Assembly: GCA_021372495.1 (NCBI GenBank)
Contig: JAJFUF010000011.1
Location: 62,001-126,000 of the forward strand
Source of the DNA: Lysobacteraceae bacterium
GTDB lineage: Bacteria; Pseudomonadota; Gammaproteobacteria; Xanthomonadales; Rhodanobacteraceae
Reading direction: 5' to 3'
Length of the DNA stretch: 64,000 bases
Positions 9,975 through 18,823 of the stretch are shown here, piece after piece (the first letter of the stretch is position 1; each line of letters opens with the position of its first letter). The translations under genes were made by a program, and so were the position numbers. The notes under the pieces were generated by a model, which saw only the letters and a list, made by a program, of their open reading frames with translations, did no database searches and was not told the origin of the DNA.

Positions 9975-10717
9975 GCGAAACCTGGATCGTCGGCATCAAT
10001 CCGGTCGAGGGCGCGCTGGCCAACGATCCGCAGCGCGTGCGCGAGCTGCTGGTGGAACAGGGCTCGCACAACCCGCGCGTCGCCGAGCTGCTCGAGCAGG
10101 CGCGCGCGCTGAAGATTCCGGTGCATGCGCGTCCGCGCGACCAGCTCGACCGCGTCGCCGGCGCGGCGCGGCATCAGGGCGTGGCCGCGCGCTACGAGAC
10201 GCCGCCGCCGCGCGGCGACGCCGAGCTGCCGGCGCTGGCCGAGCGCGCCGGCGCCGGCGCGCTGTTCCTGGTGCTGGACGGCGTCACCGATCCGCACAAC
10301 CTCGGCGCCTGCCTGCGCAGCGCGGCGGCGGCGAACGTCACCGCCGTGGTTGTGCCGAAGGACCGTGCGGTCGGACTGACGCCGGTGGTGCGGCGCGCCT
10401 CGGCGGGCGGCGCCGACCAGGTTCCGCTGGTCGCCGCTACCAACCTCGCGCGTGCGCTGCGCACGCTCAAGGATGCCGGCGTGTGGCTGGTCGGCCTGGC
10501 CGGCGACACCGAACAATCGCTGTATGCGCTGGACCTGAAGGGCCCGCTGGCGCTGGTGCTGGGCGGCGAAGGCGAGGGCATGCGCCGGCTGACGCGCGAG
10601 GCCTGCGACTTCGTCGCGCGCATCCCGATGCCCGGCGCGATGGAGAGCCTGAACGTCTCGGTGGCCACCGGCGTCGCGCTGTTCGAGGCGCTGCGCCAGC
10701 GCGGAGCTGCGTCATGA
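9971..10717 (+). CDS. rlmB: 23S rRNA Gm2251 2'-O-methyltransferase RlmB
   Basis: A 248-residue SpoU/TrmH-family methyltransferase that methylates G2251 of the 23S rRNA P loop. The substrate-binding N-domain (WIVGINPVEGAL, about 1-75) precedes the knotted SPOUT domain. The SPOUT domain carries the three family motifs: DPHNLGACLRSA, LALVLGGEGEGMRRL and IPMPGAMESLNVSVATGVALFE. Its ATG overlaps the rnr stop (ATGA) with AAGGGG upstream, so it is translationally coupled to rnr, a common gammaproteobacterial arrangement. Confidence 0.96.
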   Translation: MSETWIVGINPVEGALANDPQRVRELLVEQGSHNPRVAELLEQARALKIPVHARPRDQLDRVAGAARHQGVAARYETPPPRGDAELPALAERAGAGALFLVLDGVTDPHNLGACLRSAAAANVTAVVVPKDRAVGLTPVVRRASAGGADQVPLVAATNLARALRTLKDAGVWLVGLAGDTEQSLYALDLKGPLALVLGGEGEGMRRLTREACDFVARIPMPGAMESLNVSVATGVALFEALRQRGAAS

Positions 10718-10965
10718 GCCTGACTTGGCAGGATTGGGCCGGCCTTGCCGGCGTGGCGATGGTGCTGGTCGCGTACCTGCTGATGCAGACGCGCCACCTG
10801 GACGGCCGCGGCGTGACCTACTTGCTCTTGAACGGCATCGGCTCGCTGCTGGTGCTGCTGTCGCTGTTCAAGACCTTCAACCTGTCGGCCTTCGTGATCC
10901 AGTGCTTCTGGATCGCGATCAGCATCTACGGCCTGCTGCGCTGGGCGCGCGAGCGGCGCGGGTAG
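10714..10965 (+). CDS. small membrane protein, CBU_0592-like
   Basis: An 83-residue protein with three closely packed hydrophobic segments (about residues 6-25, 35-52 and 56-75) and a basic C-terminus (ARERRG). The pattern AGVAMVLVAYLLMQ, then YLLLNGIGSLLVLLSLF and FVIQCFWIAISIYGL, matches small inner-membrane proteins annotated as CBU_0592-like, of unknown function. It overlaps the rlmB stop by 4 bp (ATGA) and so ends the rnr-rlmB operon. Confidence 0.8.
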   Translation: MSLTWQDWAGLAGVAMVLVAYLLMQTRHLDGRGVTYLLLNGIGSLLVLLSLFKTFNLSAFVIQCFWIAISIYGLLRWARERRG

Positions 10966-11000
10966 CGCGCCGCGAATACGTGCTACGCGTCGGGTGGGCG

Positions 11001-11085
11001 TAGGGTGGGCTTCAGCCCACCGAACGCGGCGCCTCATGGTGCGGTGCACGTTGGCATGGCGATGGTGGGCCAAGGCCCACCCTAC
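11001..11085. repeat. REP-like pair of GGTGGGC palindromes
   Basis: Two hairpins, GGTGGGC-TTCA-GCCCACC at 11004-11021 and GGTGGGCC-AA-GGCCCACC at 11064-11081, are bounded by GTAGG and CCTAC and so face each other. Between them lies a spacer containing GGCATGGCGATGG. The same hairpins and spacer words recur at 42726-42790. This is the layout of a paired REP/BIME-type dispersed repeat between convergent genes. Confidence 0.78.
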
Positions 11086-11111
11086 GGCGCACGCTGCGAG
11101 GTTGCGGCCGC

Positions 11112-11150
11112 CTGCACGCAGGCTCCTGCGAGGAGCGCACCTGCGTGCAG
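11112..11150. repeat. inverted repeat between convergent genes
   Basis: The arms CTGCACGCAGG (11112-11122) and CCTGCGTGCAG (11140-11150) are perfect 11-mers around a 17-bp spacer. It sits 18 bp past the end of the cysteine synthase gene (minus strand). It may help end transcription of both convergent units, but there is no T-tract. Confidence 0.5.
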
Positions 11151-11168
11151 GTTCCTGCGACGGGCGGC

Positions 11169-12125
11169 TCAGGCAATCGCCGCCTGCCAGTCCTCGTCGG
11201 TGCCCTCGTTGACGCCTTCCAGCAGGAAGGTGCTGAGGTAGCGTTCGCCGGTGTCGGGCAGCATGGCGAGGACCACGTCGCCCGCACGCGCCTGCTTTGC
11301 GATGTCCAGCGCCGCGGCGAAGGTGGCGCCGGCGGAGAGGCCGACGAAAATGCCTTCCTTCTGCGCAAGCTGGCGCGCGGTGTCGCGGGCGACGACTTCG
11401 TCGACGGTGGCGATGCGGTGCGCGACCGCCTTGTTCAGCACCGCCGGCACGAAGTCCGGCGTCCAGCCCTGGATCTTGTGCGAGTGCCACTCCTCGCCTT
11501 TCAGCAGCGCGGCGTTGACTGGCTCCGCGGCGACGATCCGCACTTCGGGGCGCGCCGCGCGCAGCACCTCGCCGACGCCGGTCAGCGTGCCGCCGGTGCC
11601 CCAGCCGCTGACGAACCAGTCGAGGCGGCGTCCGGCGAAGTCGCTGAGGATTTCCGCGGCGGTGGTCTGGCGGTGGTAGGCGGGATTGGCGGGATTGTCG
11701 AACTGCCGGGTCAGGTAGGCGCCGTGCTTCTTCGCGTAGGCCTCGGCGGCGCGCACCAGGCCGCTGCCGCGCTCGGACGCCGGGGTCAGGATCACCTTGG
11801 CGCCGTAGGCGCGCATCAGCTTGCGGCGCTCGATCGAGAAGGTTTCGGTCATGAACGCGACGAACGGGTAGCCGCGCGCCGCGCACACCATCGCCAGCGC
11901 CACGCCGGTGTTGCCGCTGGTCGCCTCGACCACGGTCTGGCCGGGCTTGAGCAGGCCGCGCTGTTCGGCGTCGAGGATCACCGCCAGCGCCAGGCGGTCC
12001 TTGACCGAGCCGCCGGGATTGAAGGCTTCGACCTTGACGTACATCTCGATGCCCGCGGGTGCGAGGCGGTTGATGCGCACGATGGGGGTGCGGCCGATGG
12101 TGTCGGTGATGCTCGCGTGGATCAT
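11169..12125 (-). CDS. cysK: cysteine synthase family protein (CysK-type, PLP-dependent)
   Basis: O-acetylserine sulfhydrylase makes cysteine from O-acetylserine and sulfide. The 318-residue product has the PLP lysine in NPGGSVKDR (Lys42), the substrate loop EATSGNTGVALA, the glycine-rich phosphate-binding loop SGWGTGGTLTGVG, and the SAGATFAAAL motif near the end. The length and the GVGEVLRAARPEVRIVAAEP stretch favour CysK over CysM or cystathionine beta-synthase, but the isozyme is not certain. The start at 12125 is chosen because it has AGGA upstream; an ATG 33 bp earlier lacks a ribosome-binding site. It is monocistronic; the 268 bp between it and phoU shows nothing else. Confidence 0.88.
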   Translation of the reverse strand: MIHASITDTIGRTPIVRINRLAPAGIEMYVKVEAFNPGGSVKDRLALAVILDAEQRGLLKPGQTVVEATSGNTGVALAMVCAARGYPFVAFMTETFSIERRKLMRAYGAKVILTPASERGSGLVRAAEAYAKKHGAYLTRQFDNPANPAYHRQTTAAEILSDFAGRRLDWFVSGWGTGGTLTGVGEVLRAARPEVRIVAAEPVNAALLKGEEWHSHKIQGWTPDFVPAVLNKAVAHRIATVDEVVARDTARQLAQKEGIFVGLSAGATFAAALDIAKQARAGDVVLAMLPDTGERYLSTFLLEGVNEGTDEDWQAAIA

Positions 12126-12393
12126 GGAGGCGTCCTCGTGGGGGGAACGGGTAGGCATGGAGCCGGCGCGAAGCCCGCAGAGCCTCGCGCGTGAAGGGTT
12201 AAGGGAGCGTTGCGGCCGGACGGCCGCAGGGTCGCGTCAGCGGCGACAGAGACATCGGCCGCAGGCGGCGGCCGAAGGGATGAGCGGGAACGGGCGGGAG
12301 GCGGTCCGCATCGGCCGAGCATGCGGCGGATGCGGTCCGCGTGTCAAGCGCGTATGGACGGCCAAACGCGGCGACGGCCGCGCCGGCGCGGCA

Positions 12394-13116
12394 TCAGCGC
12401 GGCAGGTCGGGCAGTTGCGGGATCGTGGTGAGATCGCCCTTCTGGCGCACGCCTGCGATCTCCTCGCCGTGCACCACGTACCAGACGTTCTCGGCGATGT
12501 TGGTGGCGTGGTCGCCGATGCGCTCGATGTTCTTGGCCATGAACAGCAGGTGCGTGCACGGCGTGATGTTGCGCGGGTCTTCCATCATGTAGGTCAGCAG
12601 CTCGCGGAACAGGCCGGTGTACATGGCGTCCAGTTCGGCGTCGCGCGACCATGCGGCGCGCGCGCGGTCGGCGTCGCGGTCGCGGTACGCGGCCAGCACC
12701 TCGCGGACCAGTTGGCCGGCCAGCGCCGCCAGGCCGGGCAGGCCGCGCACCGCCGCCACCGGCGCCATCGTGTTCAGCGTCATCGATCGCTTGGCGACGT
12801 TGGCGGCGTAGTCGCCGATGCGCTCGATCGCCGCGGCGATGCGCAGCGCGGCGAGGATCTCACGCAGGTCGCGCGCCATCGGCTGGCGCAGCGCCAGCAG
12901 GCGCACCACGTCCTGGCTGACCTCGTGCTCGAGCGCGTCGATTGCATCGTCGTTGTCGATCACGCGCTGCGCGGCCTTGCTGTCGCGGCGCACCAGCACG
13001 TCGATCGCCGCCTCCAGCTGGGCCACGGCGATCTCGCCCATGCGCACGATCTCGCCGGTGAGGCGGGCCAGCTCGGCGTCGTAGCTCTTGAGGATGTGGT
13101 CGTGAGGTGTGCTCAT
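12394..13116 (-). CDS. phoU: PhoU, phosphate-signalling regulator
   Basis: A 240-residue all-helical protein made of two PhoU repeats (about 15-105 and 120-215). Each carries the conserved E/D-rich metal-binding motif: AAIERIGDYAANVAKR and AKNIERIGDHATNIAE. PhoU links the Pst transporter to the PhoR histidine kinase and keeps the Pho regulon off when phosphate is plentiful. It is the last gene of the leftward pst cluster, 121 bp beyond pstB, the normal position. No phoBR pair is present in the window. Confidence 0.97.
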   Translation of the reverse strand: MSTPHDHILKSYDAELARLTGEIVRMGEIAVAQLEAAIDVLVRRDSKAAQRVIDNDDAIDALEHEVSQDVVRLLALRQPMARDLREILAALRIAAAIERIGDYAANVAKRSMTLNTMAPVAAVRGLPGLAALAGQLVREVLAAYRDRDADRARAAWSRDAELDAMYTGLFRELLTYMMEDPRNITPCTHLLFMAKNIERIGDHATNIAENVWYVVHGEEIAGVRQKGDLTTIPQLPDLPR

Positions 13117-13237
13117 GGATGCGCCTCGATTGCGTTGCCGATTCCTGTTTGTCGCTCCGACTTGCGCCGGGATGACGGCGTGGAGGGTACGTTCCGTTTC
13201 CGCTTCCGGTATCCCGCCGCGCCTCCCGCCTCCTGTC

Positions 13238-14047
13238 CTACCCGAAGCGCCCCGTAATGTAATCCTCGGTCTGCCGCTTCGCCGGCCGCGTGAAGATCGT
13301 CTCGGTGCGGTCGAACTCGACCAGCTCGCCGAGATACATGAACGCCGTGAGATCGGAGCAGCGCGCAGCCTGCTGCATGTTGTGGGTGACGATCACGATG
13401 GTGTAGTCGCGCTTCAGCTCCTCGATGAGCTGCTCGATGCGGCCGGTGGCGATGGGATCGAGCGCCGAGGTGGGCTCGTCCAGCAGCAGCACGTCGGGCC
13501 GCAGCGCGATCGCGCGGGCGATGCACAGGCGCTGCTGCTGGCCGCCGGACAGTCCGAGCGCGTTCTGCTTCAGCTTGTCCTTGACCTCGTCCCACAGCGC
13601 GGCCTGGCGCAGCGCCTGCTCGACGCGCGCGTCCATCTCGGCGCGGCCGAGCTTCTCGTGGTGGCGGATGCCGTAGGCAATGTTGTCGTGGATCGACATC
13701 GGGAACGGCACCGGCTTCTGGAACACCATGCCGACCTTGCTGCGCAGGCGGTTCAGCGAGTAGTGCGGGTCGAGGATGTTCTCGCCGTCCAGCAGCACCT
13801 CGCCGCGCGCCTGCAGCTTCGGGTAGATCGCGTAGATGCGGTTGAGCACGCGCAGCAGCGTCGACTTGCCGCAGCCGGACGGCCCGATGATCGCCGTGAC
13901 CTGGCGGGTCGGGATGTCCAGCGAAATGCCCTTCAGCGCGCGAAAGTCCTTGTAGAAGAAGTCGAGGTTGCGCACCGCGATCTTGGGTGCGTCCGGCGCG
14001 GGCGCGGCGACGGCGTGGGCGGTCGAGACGGCGGCGCTGTCAGTCAT
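13238..14047 (-). CDS. pstB: PstB, phosphate ABC transporter ATPase
   Basis: The cytoplasmic ATPase subunit of the high-affinity phosphate importer. In 269 residues it shows Walker [10 protein letters not shown], the Q-loop [11 protein letters not shown], the ABC signature [14 protein letters not shown], Walker [14 protein letters not shown] and the switch His in [10 protein letters not shown]. The Ala/Pro-rich first 20 residues vary in the family. Its ATG lies 8 bp inside the end of pstA with AAGGTGA upstream, so the two are coupled. Confidence 0.97.
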   Translation of the reverse strand: MTDSAAVSTAHAVAAPAPDAPKIAVRNLDFFYKDFRALKGISLDIPTRQVTAIIGPSGCGKSTLLRVLNRIYAIYPKLQARGEVLLDGENILDPHYSLNRLRSKVGMVFQKPVPFPMSIHDNIAYGIRHHEKLGRAEMDARVEQALRQAALWDEVKDKLKQNALGLSGGQQQRLCIARAIALRPDVLLLDEPTSALDPIATGRIEQLIEELKRDYTIVIVTHNMQQAARCSDLTAFMYLGELVEFDRTETIFTRPAKRQTEDYITGRFG

Positions 14048-14897
14048 GGGTCACCTTGCTGCGCGCAAGCAGGAAACGGGAAATCAGGCTGAGCGCGAGG
14101 ACGAACAGGGTCACGACGAAGGCGCCCGCCCAGGCCAGCGCGTGCCAGCTCTCGAACGGGCTCATCGCGAACTGGAAGATCACCACCGGCACGCTGGCCA
14201 TCGGCTTGGTGACGTCCGCGCTCCAGAACTGGTTGTTGAGGGCGGTGAACAGCAGCGGCGCGGTTTCGCCGCTGATGCGCGCCAGCGCCAGCAGGATGCC
14301 GGTGACGATGCCGGCGCGCGAGGCGCGCAGCAGGATCTGCAGCACCATCTTCCACTGCGGCACGCCCAGCGACAGCGCGGCTTCGCGCATCGTCGACGGC
14401 ACCAGTTGCAGCATCTCGTCGGTGGTGCGCACCACCACCGGGATCACCAGCAGCGCCAGCGCCAGCGCGCCGGCCAGCGCGGAGAACTGCCTGGTGTGCG
14501 CCACCACCAGGGTGTAGACGAACAGGCCGAGCACGATCGACGGCGCCGACAGCAGGATGTCGTTGAGGAAGCGGATCGTCCCGCCGAGCCTGGTCCGGCG
14601 CGCGTATTCCGCCAGCCAGGTGCCGGCGCAGACGCCGATCGGCGCGCCGATCGCCAGCGCCATCAGGCTCATCAGCATGCTGCCGAAGAAGGCGTTGGCG
14701 AGGCCGCCGTCGGCGCCGGGCGGCGGCGTCATCTGCGTGAACAGCGCCGGCTTCAGCGCGTCGATGCCGCGGATGAAGGTGACGCCGAGGATCCACACCA
14801 GCCAGAACAGGCCGAACAGCGTGGCGATCACGCCGAGGCCGAGCGCAAGCGCGTTCTTGATGGCGCGCCGGCGGTACAGCGAAGCGCTGCCGGCCAT
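14040..14897 (-). CDS. pstA: PstA, phosphate ABC transporter permease
   Basis: A 285-residue inner-membrane permease with about six hydrophobic segments. The ABC-permease cytoplasmic loop is seen as [20 protein letters not shown], followed by the family's [12 protein letters not shown]. It pairs with PstC to form the channel that PstB drives. The ATG at 14897 shares its A with the pstC stop (TGATG) and gives the normal length. The gene is bounded by overlaps on both sides, so pstCAB is one translational block. Confidence 0.95.
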   Translation of the reverse strand: MAGSASLYRRRAIKNALALGLGVIATLFGLFWLVWILGVTFIRGIDALKPALFTQMTPPPGADGGLANAFFGSMLMSLMALAIGAPIGVCAGTWLAEYARRTRLGGTIRFLNDILLSAPSIVLGLFVYTLVVAHTRQFSALAGALALALLVIPVVVRTTDEMLQLVPSTMREAALSLGVPQWKMVLQILLRASRAGIVTGILLALARISGETAPLLFTALNNQFWSADVTKPMASVPVVIFQFAMSPFESWHALAWAGAFVVTLFVLALSLISRFLLARSKVTHD

Positions 14898-15880
14898 CAC
14901 GCGCCCTCCCGGCGGGCCAGGCGCACCAGCATCAGCTTGGCGAGCGCCAGCACCACGAAGGTGACCAGGAACAGCAGGAAACCCAGCGCGATCAGCGCGG
15001 AGCGGTGCAGGTCGGTGTAGGCCTCGGTGAACTCGTTGGCGATCACCGAGGCGATCGAGTTGCTCGGCATCAGCAGCGAGGCGCTCAACTGGTGCGCGTT
15101 GCCGAGCACGAACGTCACCGCCATCGTCTCGCCCAGCGCGCGGCCGAGGCCGAGGAAGATGCCGCCGATCACCGCCGAGCGCGTGTACGGCAGCACCACG
15201 TCCCAGACCACTTCCCAGGTGGTCGAGCCGAGCGCGTAGGCGGACTCCTTCAGCCGCGTCGGCACGGTCAGGAACACTTCGCGCATCACCGAGGAGATAT
15301 AGGGAATGACCATGATCGCCAGCACGATGCCGGCAGTGAGCATACCGATGCCGAGCGGCGGCCCCTGGAACAGCACGCCGACGCCGGGGATCGTGCCGAG
15401 GTGGTCGTTGACCCACGGCTCGACGTGCTCGGCAAGGAACGGCGCGAACACGAACAGGCCCCACATGCCGAAGATGATCGAGGGAATGCCGGCCAGCAGC
15501 TCGACCGCGGCGGCGATCGGCGTGCGCATCCAGTTGGGCGCCACCTCGGTCAGGAACAGCGCGATGCCGAAGCTGACCGGCACCGCGATCAGCATCGCGA
15601 TCAGCGCGGTGACGACGGTGCCGTAGATCGGCACCAGCGCGCCGAAGTCGCCGTTGACGGCGTCCCACGCCTCGCTCCACAGGAACTTGAAGCCGAACGT
15701 CTCGAAGGCGAGCCGGCCGCCCCACGCGGTCGAGGCGGCGGCGCCCAGCAGCGCGGCCAGCACCAGCAGCGCGCAGCCCATCAGCGCGTAGCGGAACAGG
15801 CGGTCGTGGCGCGCGTCGCGCGCGCTGCGCAGGTCGGCGCCGTTGTCGCGCGGTCGGGGCAGGGTGGTGGTCGCGTGCAT
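14897..15880 (-). CDS. pstC: PstC, phosphate ABC transporter permease
   Basis: A 327-residue inner-membrane permease with six predicted membrane segments, the first at about residues 30-52. The permease signature VPTRLKESAYALGSTTWEVVWDV is cut by nothing, and GLGRALGETMAVTFVLGNAHQ follows, both typical of PstC. It forms the transport pore with PstA. It is preceded by an 84-bp gap after pstS that holds a strong hairpin. Confidence 0.96.
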   Translation of the reverse strand: MHATTTLPRPRDNGADLRSARDARHDRLFRYALMGCALLVLAALLGAAASTAWGGRLAFETFGFKFLWSEAWDAVNGDFGALVPIYGTVVTALIAMLIAVPVSFGIALFLTEVAPNWMRTPIAAAVELLAGIPSIIFGMWGLFVFAPFLAEHVEPWVNDHLGTIPGVGVLFQGPPLGIGMLTAGIVLAIMVIPYISSVMREVFLTVPTRLKESAYALGSTTWEVVWDVVLPYTRSAVIGGIFLGLGRALGETMAVTFVLGNAHQLSASLLMPSNSIASVIANEFTEAYTDLHRSALIALGFLLFLVTFVVLALAKLMLVRLARREGA

Positions 15881-15906
15881 GCTCGGGTTCGTTCGGTCAG
15901 CGCGAA

Positions 15907-15935
15907 GCGCGCGCGCCGTGGTCCGGCGCGCGCGC
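15907..15935 (-). promoter_or_regulatory. intercistronic hairpin between pstS and pstC
   Basis: An 11-bp stem of GC/CG steps, GCGCGCGCGCC / GGCGCGCGCGC with a 7-base loop, lies in the gap between pstS and pstC. A hairpin here would stabilise the upstream pstS message or attenuate read-through, giving more binding protein than permease, as is common for binding-protein transporters. No T-tract follows on the minus strand. Confidence 0.6.
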
Positions 15936-15964
15936 CCGCATCGTGCTCTGTCTGTCGGACTTCG

Positions 15965-16984
15965 TTACTGCTTGAACTCGGCCTTCCAGTAGCTCTCGAT
16001 GCGCTCGACCAGCGCCTGCGGCAGCGCCACGTAGTCCAGCGACGCGGCCTGCTGCTGGCCGTTCTCGAACGCCCACTTGAAGAAGCCGAACGCGGCCTTG
16101 CTGCGCTCGGCGTTCTTCGGCTGCTTGTACATGATCGCCCAGGTGGTCGCGGTGATCGGCCACGCGTCGGCGCCCGGCGCGTCGGTCATGATCAGGTTGA
16201 AGTCCCTGGCGCCGGCCCAGTCGGCGGTGGCGGCCGCGGCGGCGAACGCCTTGGCGTTCGGCTCGACGTAGTGGCCGGCCGCGTTCCTGAGCTGCGCGTA
16301 GGTCATCTTGTTCTGCAGCGCGTAGGCGTACTCGACGTAGCCGATCGCGTTCTTGATCTGGCCGACGTAGGCGGACACGCCCTCGTTGCCCTTGCCGCCC
16401 AGGCCGGTCGGCCACGCCACCGAGGTGCCGAAGCCCACCTTGGACTTCCACTGCGGGCTGACCTTCGACAGGTAGTTGGTGAAGTTGTACGAGGTGCCCG
16501 AGCCGTCGGAGCGGTGCACCACGGTGATCGCCTTGGCCGGCAGCGCCAGGCCCGGATTGAGGCCGGCGATCGCCGGGTCGTTCCACTTGGCGATCTTGCC
16601 GAGGAAGATGTCGGCGAGCACCGCGCCGTCCAGCTTGAGCTGGCCGGGCTCGACGCCCTCGACGTTGACCACCGGCACGATGCCGCCGACCACGACCGGG
16701 AACTGGCCGAGGCCGAACTTGGCGAGGTCCTCGGCGCTCAGCGGCGCGTCGGAGGCGCCGAAGTCGACGGTGCCGGCCTTGATCTGCGCGATGCCGCCGC
16801 CGGAGCCGATCGACTGGTAGTTGATGCGGTTGCCGGTCTTGTCGTTGTACGCGGCGGACCACTTGGACAGCACCGGGTAGACGAAGCTGGAGCCGGCGCC
16901 GGTGACGTCGGTCGCGTGCGCGGCCGCGCCGAACAGCACGGCGGCGGCGATCACGGCGACGCGGGAAGCGATGGTTTTCAACAC
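15965..16984 (-). CDS. pstS: PstS, periplasmic phosphate-binding protein
   Basis: A 339-residue secreted protein with a signal peptide (about residues 1-24, cleavage after AAAHA). The mature part starts DVTGAGSSFVYPVLSKWSAAY, then GSGGGIAQI and VDFGASDAPLS, the phosphate-binding loops of PstS. VVHRSDGSGTSYNFTNYLSKV is the third phosphate-contacting segment. It delivers phosphate to PstCAB. The start codon is GTG, with AAGGGGA upstream. It heads the leftward pst operon behind a Pho box. Confidence 0.97.
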   Translation of the reverse strand: MLKTIASRVAVIAAAVLFGAAAHATDVTGAGSSFVYPVLSKWSAAYNDKTGNRINYQSIGSGGGIAQIKAGTVDFGASDAPLSAEDLAKFGLGQFPVVVGGIVPVVNVEGVEPGQLKLDGAVLADIFLGKIAKWNDPAIAGLNPGLALPAKAITVVHRSDGSGTSYNFTNYLSKVSPQWKSKVGFGTSVAWPTGLGGKGNEGVSAYVGQIKNAIGYVEYAYALQNKMTYAQLRNAAGHYVEPNAKAFAAAAATADWAGARDFNLIMTDAPGADAWPITATTWAIMYKQPKNAERSKAAFGFFKWAFENGQQQAASLDYVALPQALVERIESYWKAEFKQ

Positions 16985-17072
16985 GGCAGTTCCCCTTGTC
17001 TCGGAACGATACGGGCGCAGCCCGCCCGGCGCCCTTTGTAGGCATGCCGTGTTGCAATGAAACGAATCGAAC

Positions 17073-17090
17073 GTTGCAGTTGCATGACAG
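17073..17090 (-). promoter_or_regulatory. Pho box upstream of pstS
   Basis: On the minus strand the 18-mer CTGTCATGCAACTGCAAC matches the PhoB consensus (CTGTCATA-A/T-A-A/T-CTGTCA-C/T) at 14 of 18 positions by eye, with both 7-bp half sites recognisable. It ends 89 bp before the pstS start. A second, weaker copy may follow directly downstream (about 17055-17072), and a TACAAA at 17035-17040 is a possible -10 element. The rest of the gap up to 17571 holds one copy of a short motif (17381-17397) and no gene. Confidence 0.72.
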
Positions 17091-17380
17091 GCGCTGCGGG
17101 ATCGTCATGCGGGCGGCGGCCGAGCCGGGGCGCGGCGAGGCCATAACTGTTTCGTCACGGCAGGTTAGCGCGCATCGTTCGCGCCGATCCGCGCCTGCCT
17201 TTGCCGCGATGCTGCGGGTACCGATGATCCCTGCGGTTCGCCGTGGGGATGACGTTCCAACCCCCACCGATGTGACATGCGAGGCCACACCATGCAGCCG
17301 CAAGCACGCATGACCCCTGCCGTACAGATCCTTCCGGGTGCGGGTGTGCCGATGAAAGGTAGTCGCAGCGCGTCAGGCCG

Positions 17381-17397
17381 GTAAGTGGACCATGGGC
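17381..17397. repeat. AAGTGGACCA-type motif, copy 1
   Basis: The sequence GTAAGTGGACCATGGGC is a near match to the reverse complement of the motif at 22390-22410 (GTAAGTGGACCAAGGGC). It lies 175 bp before the FixJ-type regulator and is the first sign of the accessory block. Whether it is an operator or a mobile-element scar is unresolved. Confidence 0.45.
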
Positions 17398-17571
17398 TAA
17401 CGAGTCGAAGCGACCGGGGCGAGCACAACCGGTAAGGACGGGATTGAGCTAGGTCAACCTTCCCTACTCCCTCGGCTCCGATACTGCGTACTCCTTCACA
17501 GCCTGCCGCCGCTGAGACGCCGTTCGAGGCAGTTGTCTGGAGAGCGCGCGCCTGTTCAGGGAGGGGTTCGC

Positions 17572-18216
17572 TTGCGAAGCCGTAAGGAAACGGACAAGGG
17601 CACCGTCTATGTGATCGACGATGACGTCAACGTTCGCAATGGCCTTGCGCGGCTGTTGCGATCGGCCGGGCGGAACGTCGAGTCTTTCCCGGCGGCGCAA
17701 GATTTTCTCGACAACGTAGCGGGCGACGGCATCGGTTGCATCCTGCTGGATGTAAGCATGCCGGGGATGTCCGGCCCGGAACTGCACGATCAGTTGCGAG
17801 CGCGCGGCGGCAACCTTCCGGTCGTGTACCTCACTGGCCACGGTACCGTATCGATCGGCGTTCAGGCGATGCGGCAGGGTGCATTCGATTTTCTGGAGAA
17901 ACCCGTCGACGAGGCCGCACTGCTGTCGGTTGTCAAAGCGGCGATCGCGCACCGCGAGCATGCCAGTGTCGAAGAGGCCCGTCTGATCGAAATCCGCGGA
18001 CGAATCTCCCAGTTGTCGCCGCGTGAGCGTGAAGTGATGGATCACGTGATAAAGGGACGGTTGAACAAGCAAATCGCGGGAGATCTCGGCATCGGAGTCA
18101 AGACAGTGAAGGTCCACCGCGGGCGTGTGATGCAAAAAATGGCAGTTCGCTCGGTTGCGCAACTTGTCCATCTTTGCGATGCGCTCGGCGTTGGCCGTCC
18201 AGATACGCCATCCTGA
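17572..18216 (+). CDS. FixJ-type response regulator (receiver + LuxR HTH)
   Basis: A transcription factor of about 214 residues. The receiver domain (about 8-122) has the acidic pocket IDDD, the phospho-acceptor Asp in LLDVSMPGMSG, the switch Thr in YLTGHGT and Lys in EKPVD. The LuxR/FixJ-type helix-turn-helix (about 147-205) shows LSPREREVMDHVIKG and IAGDLGIGVKTVKVHRGRVM. The TTG at 17572 is preferred because AGGGAGGGG lies 7 bases upstream; an in-frame TTG at 17533 is the alternative. It stands just before a lone receiver and a membrane histidine kinase, which together look like one signalling unit. Its targets are probably the outer-membrane genes that follow. Confidence 0.88.
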   Translation: MRSRKETDKGTVYVIDDDVNVRNGLARLLRSAGRNVESFPAAQDFLDNVAGDGIGCILLDVSMPGMSGPELHDQLRARGGNLPVVYLTGHGTVSIGVQAMRQGAFDFLEKPVDEAALLSVVKAAIAHREHASVEEARLIEIRGRISQLSPREREVMDHVIKGRLNKQIAGDLGIGVKTVKVHRGRVMQKMAVRSVAQLVHLCDALGVGRPDTPS

Positions 18217-18344
18217 TCCGATACTTCTCTCTGCTGCTACCGGCGCATTGGATCATGGTCCTATACGCCGCCACTTCTCACACGAGTATCGTCAGTCTCC
18301 GGAGAGACCGCCTACGCGCGCACGAAGTGGAGCAGGAGCTGCCC

Positions 18345-18731
18345 GTGAGCCTGACGAAGGGTGTGGTCGTTCATGTCATAGACGATGATGCTGATGTGCG
18401 CTGCGGGTTCAGCCGACTGCTGCGCTCGGCAGGACACGAAGTGCGCGACTATGAATCAGCGGAACTGTTCCTTGACGCGATCGAAGAGGCGGAGCCTGGA
18501 TGCGTCATGCTCGATGTCACCATGCCTGGAATGACAGGTGCGGAGATGCTCGCGCGGCTCAAGGACAAGCAGAGCTCGCTGCCCGTCATCGTGGTATCGG
18601 CGCGCGACAACGAGTCGATCCATGGTCTGGCGCGCGAGCTGGGCGCGAAGATGTTCTTGCGCAAGCCGGTCGACGACCAGGCGCTGCTCGACGCAATCAA
18701 CTGGGTCACGCAAGCTCGAGCCGATCGTTAG
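18345..18731 (+). CDS. single-domain receiver protein, FixJ-like
   Basis: About 128 residues, consisting only of a receiver domain. It contains VHVIDDDADVR, the phospho-acceptor Asp in VMLDVTMPGMTG, VVSARDN and LRKPVD, so phosphorylation chemistry should be intact. It resembles the receiver of the preceding gene but has no DNA-binding domain. Such stand-alone receivers act as phosphate sinks or phosphorelay steps. The GTG at 18345 has AGGAG 6 bases upstream. A longer frame reaches back to 18174, inside the previous gene, without similarity. Confidence 0.82.
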   Translation: MSLTKGVVVHVIDDDADVRCGFSRLLRSAGHEVRDYESAELFLDAIEEAEPGCVMLDVTMPGMTGAEMLARLKDKQSSLPVIVVSARDNESIHGLARELGAKMFLRKPVDDQALLDAINWVTQARADR

Positions 18732-18823
18732 CGTTGCTGAAAGCCAGTATTGCCGCCGCCATTGCGCTGGCGGCGAAAAACTGCGAGAACACTCGGTGCG
18801 CCCCCACTGCGTGATGGCTTGCT

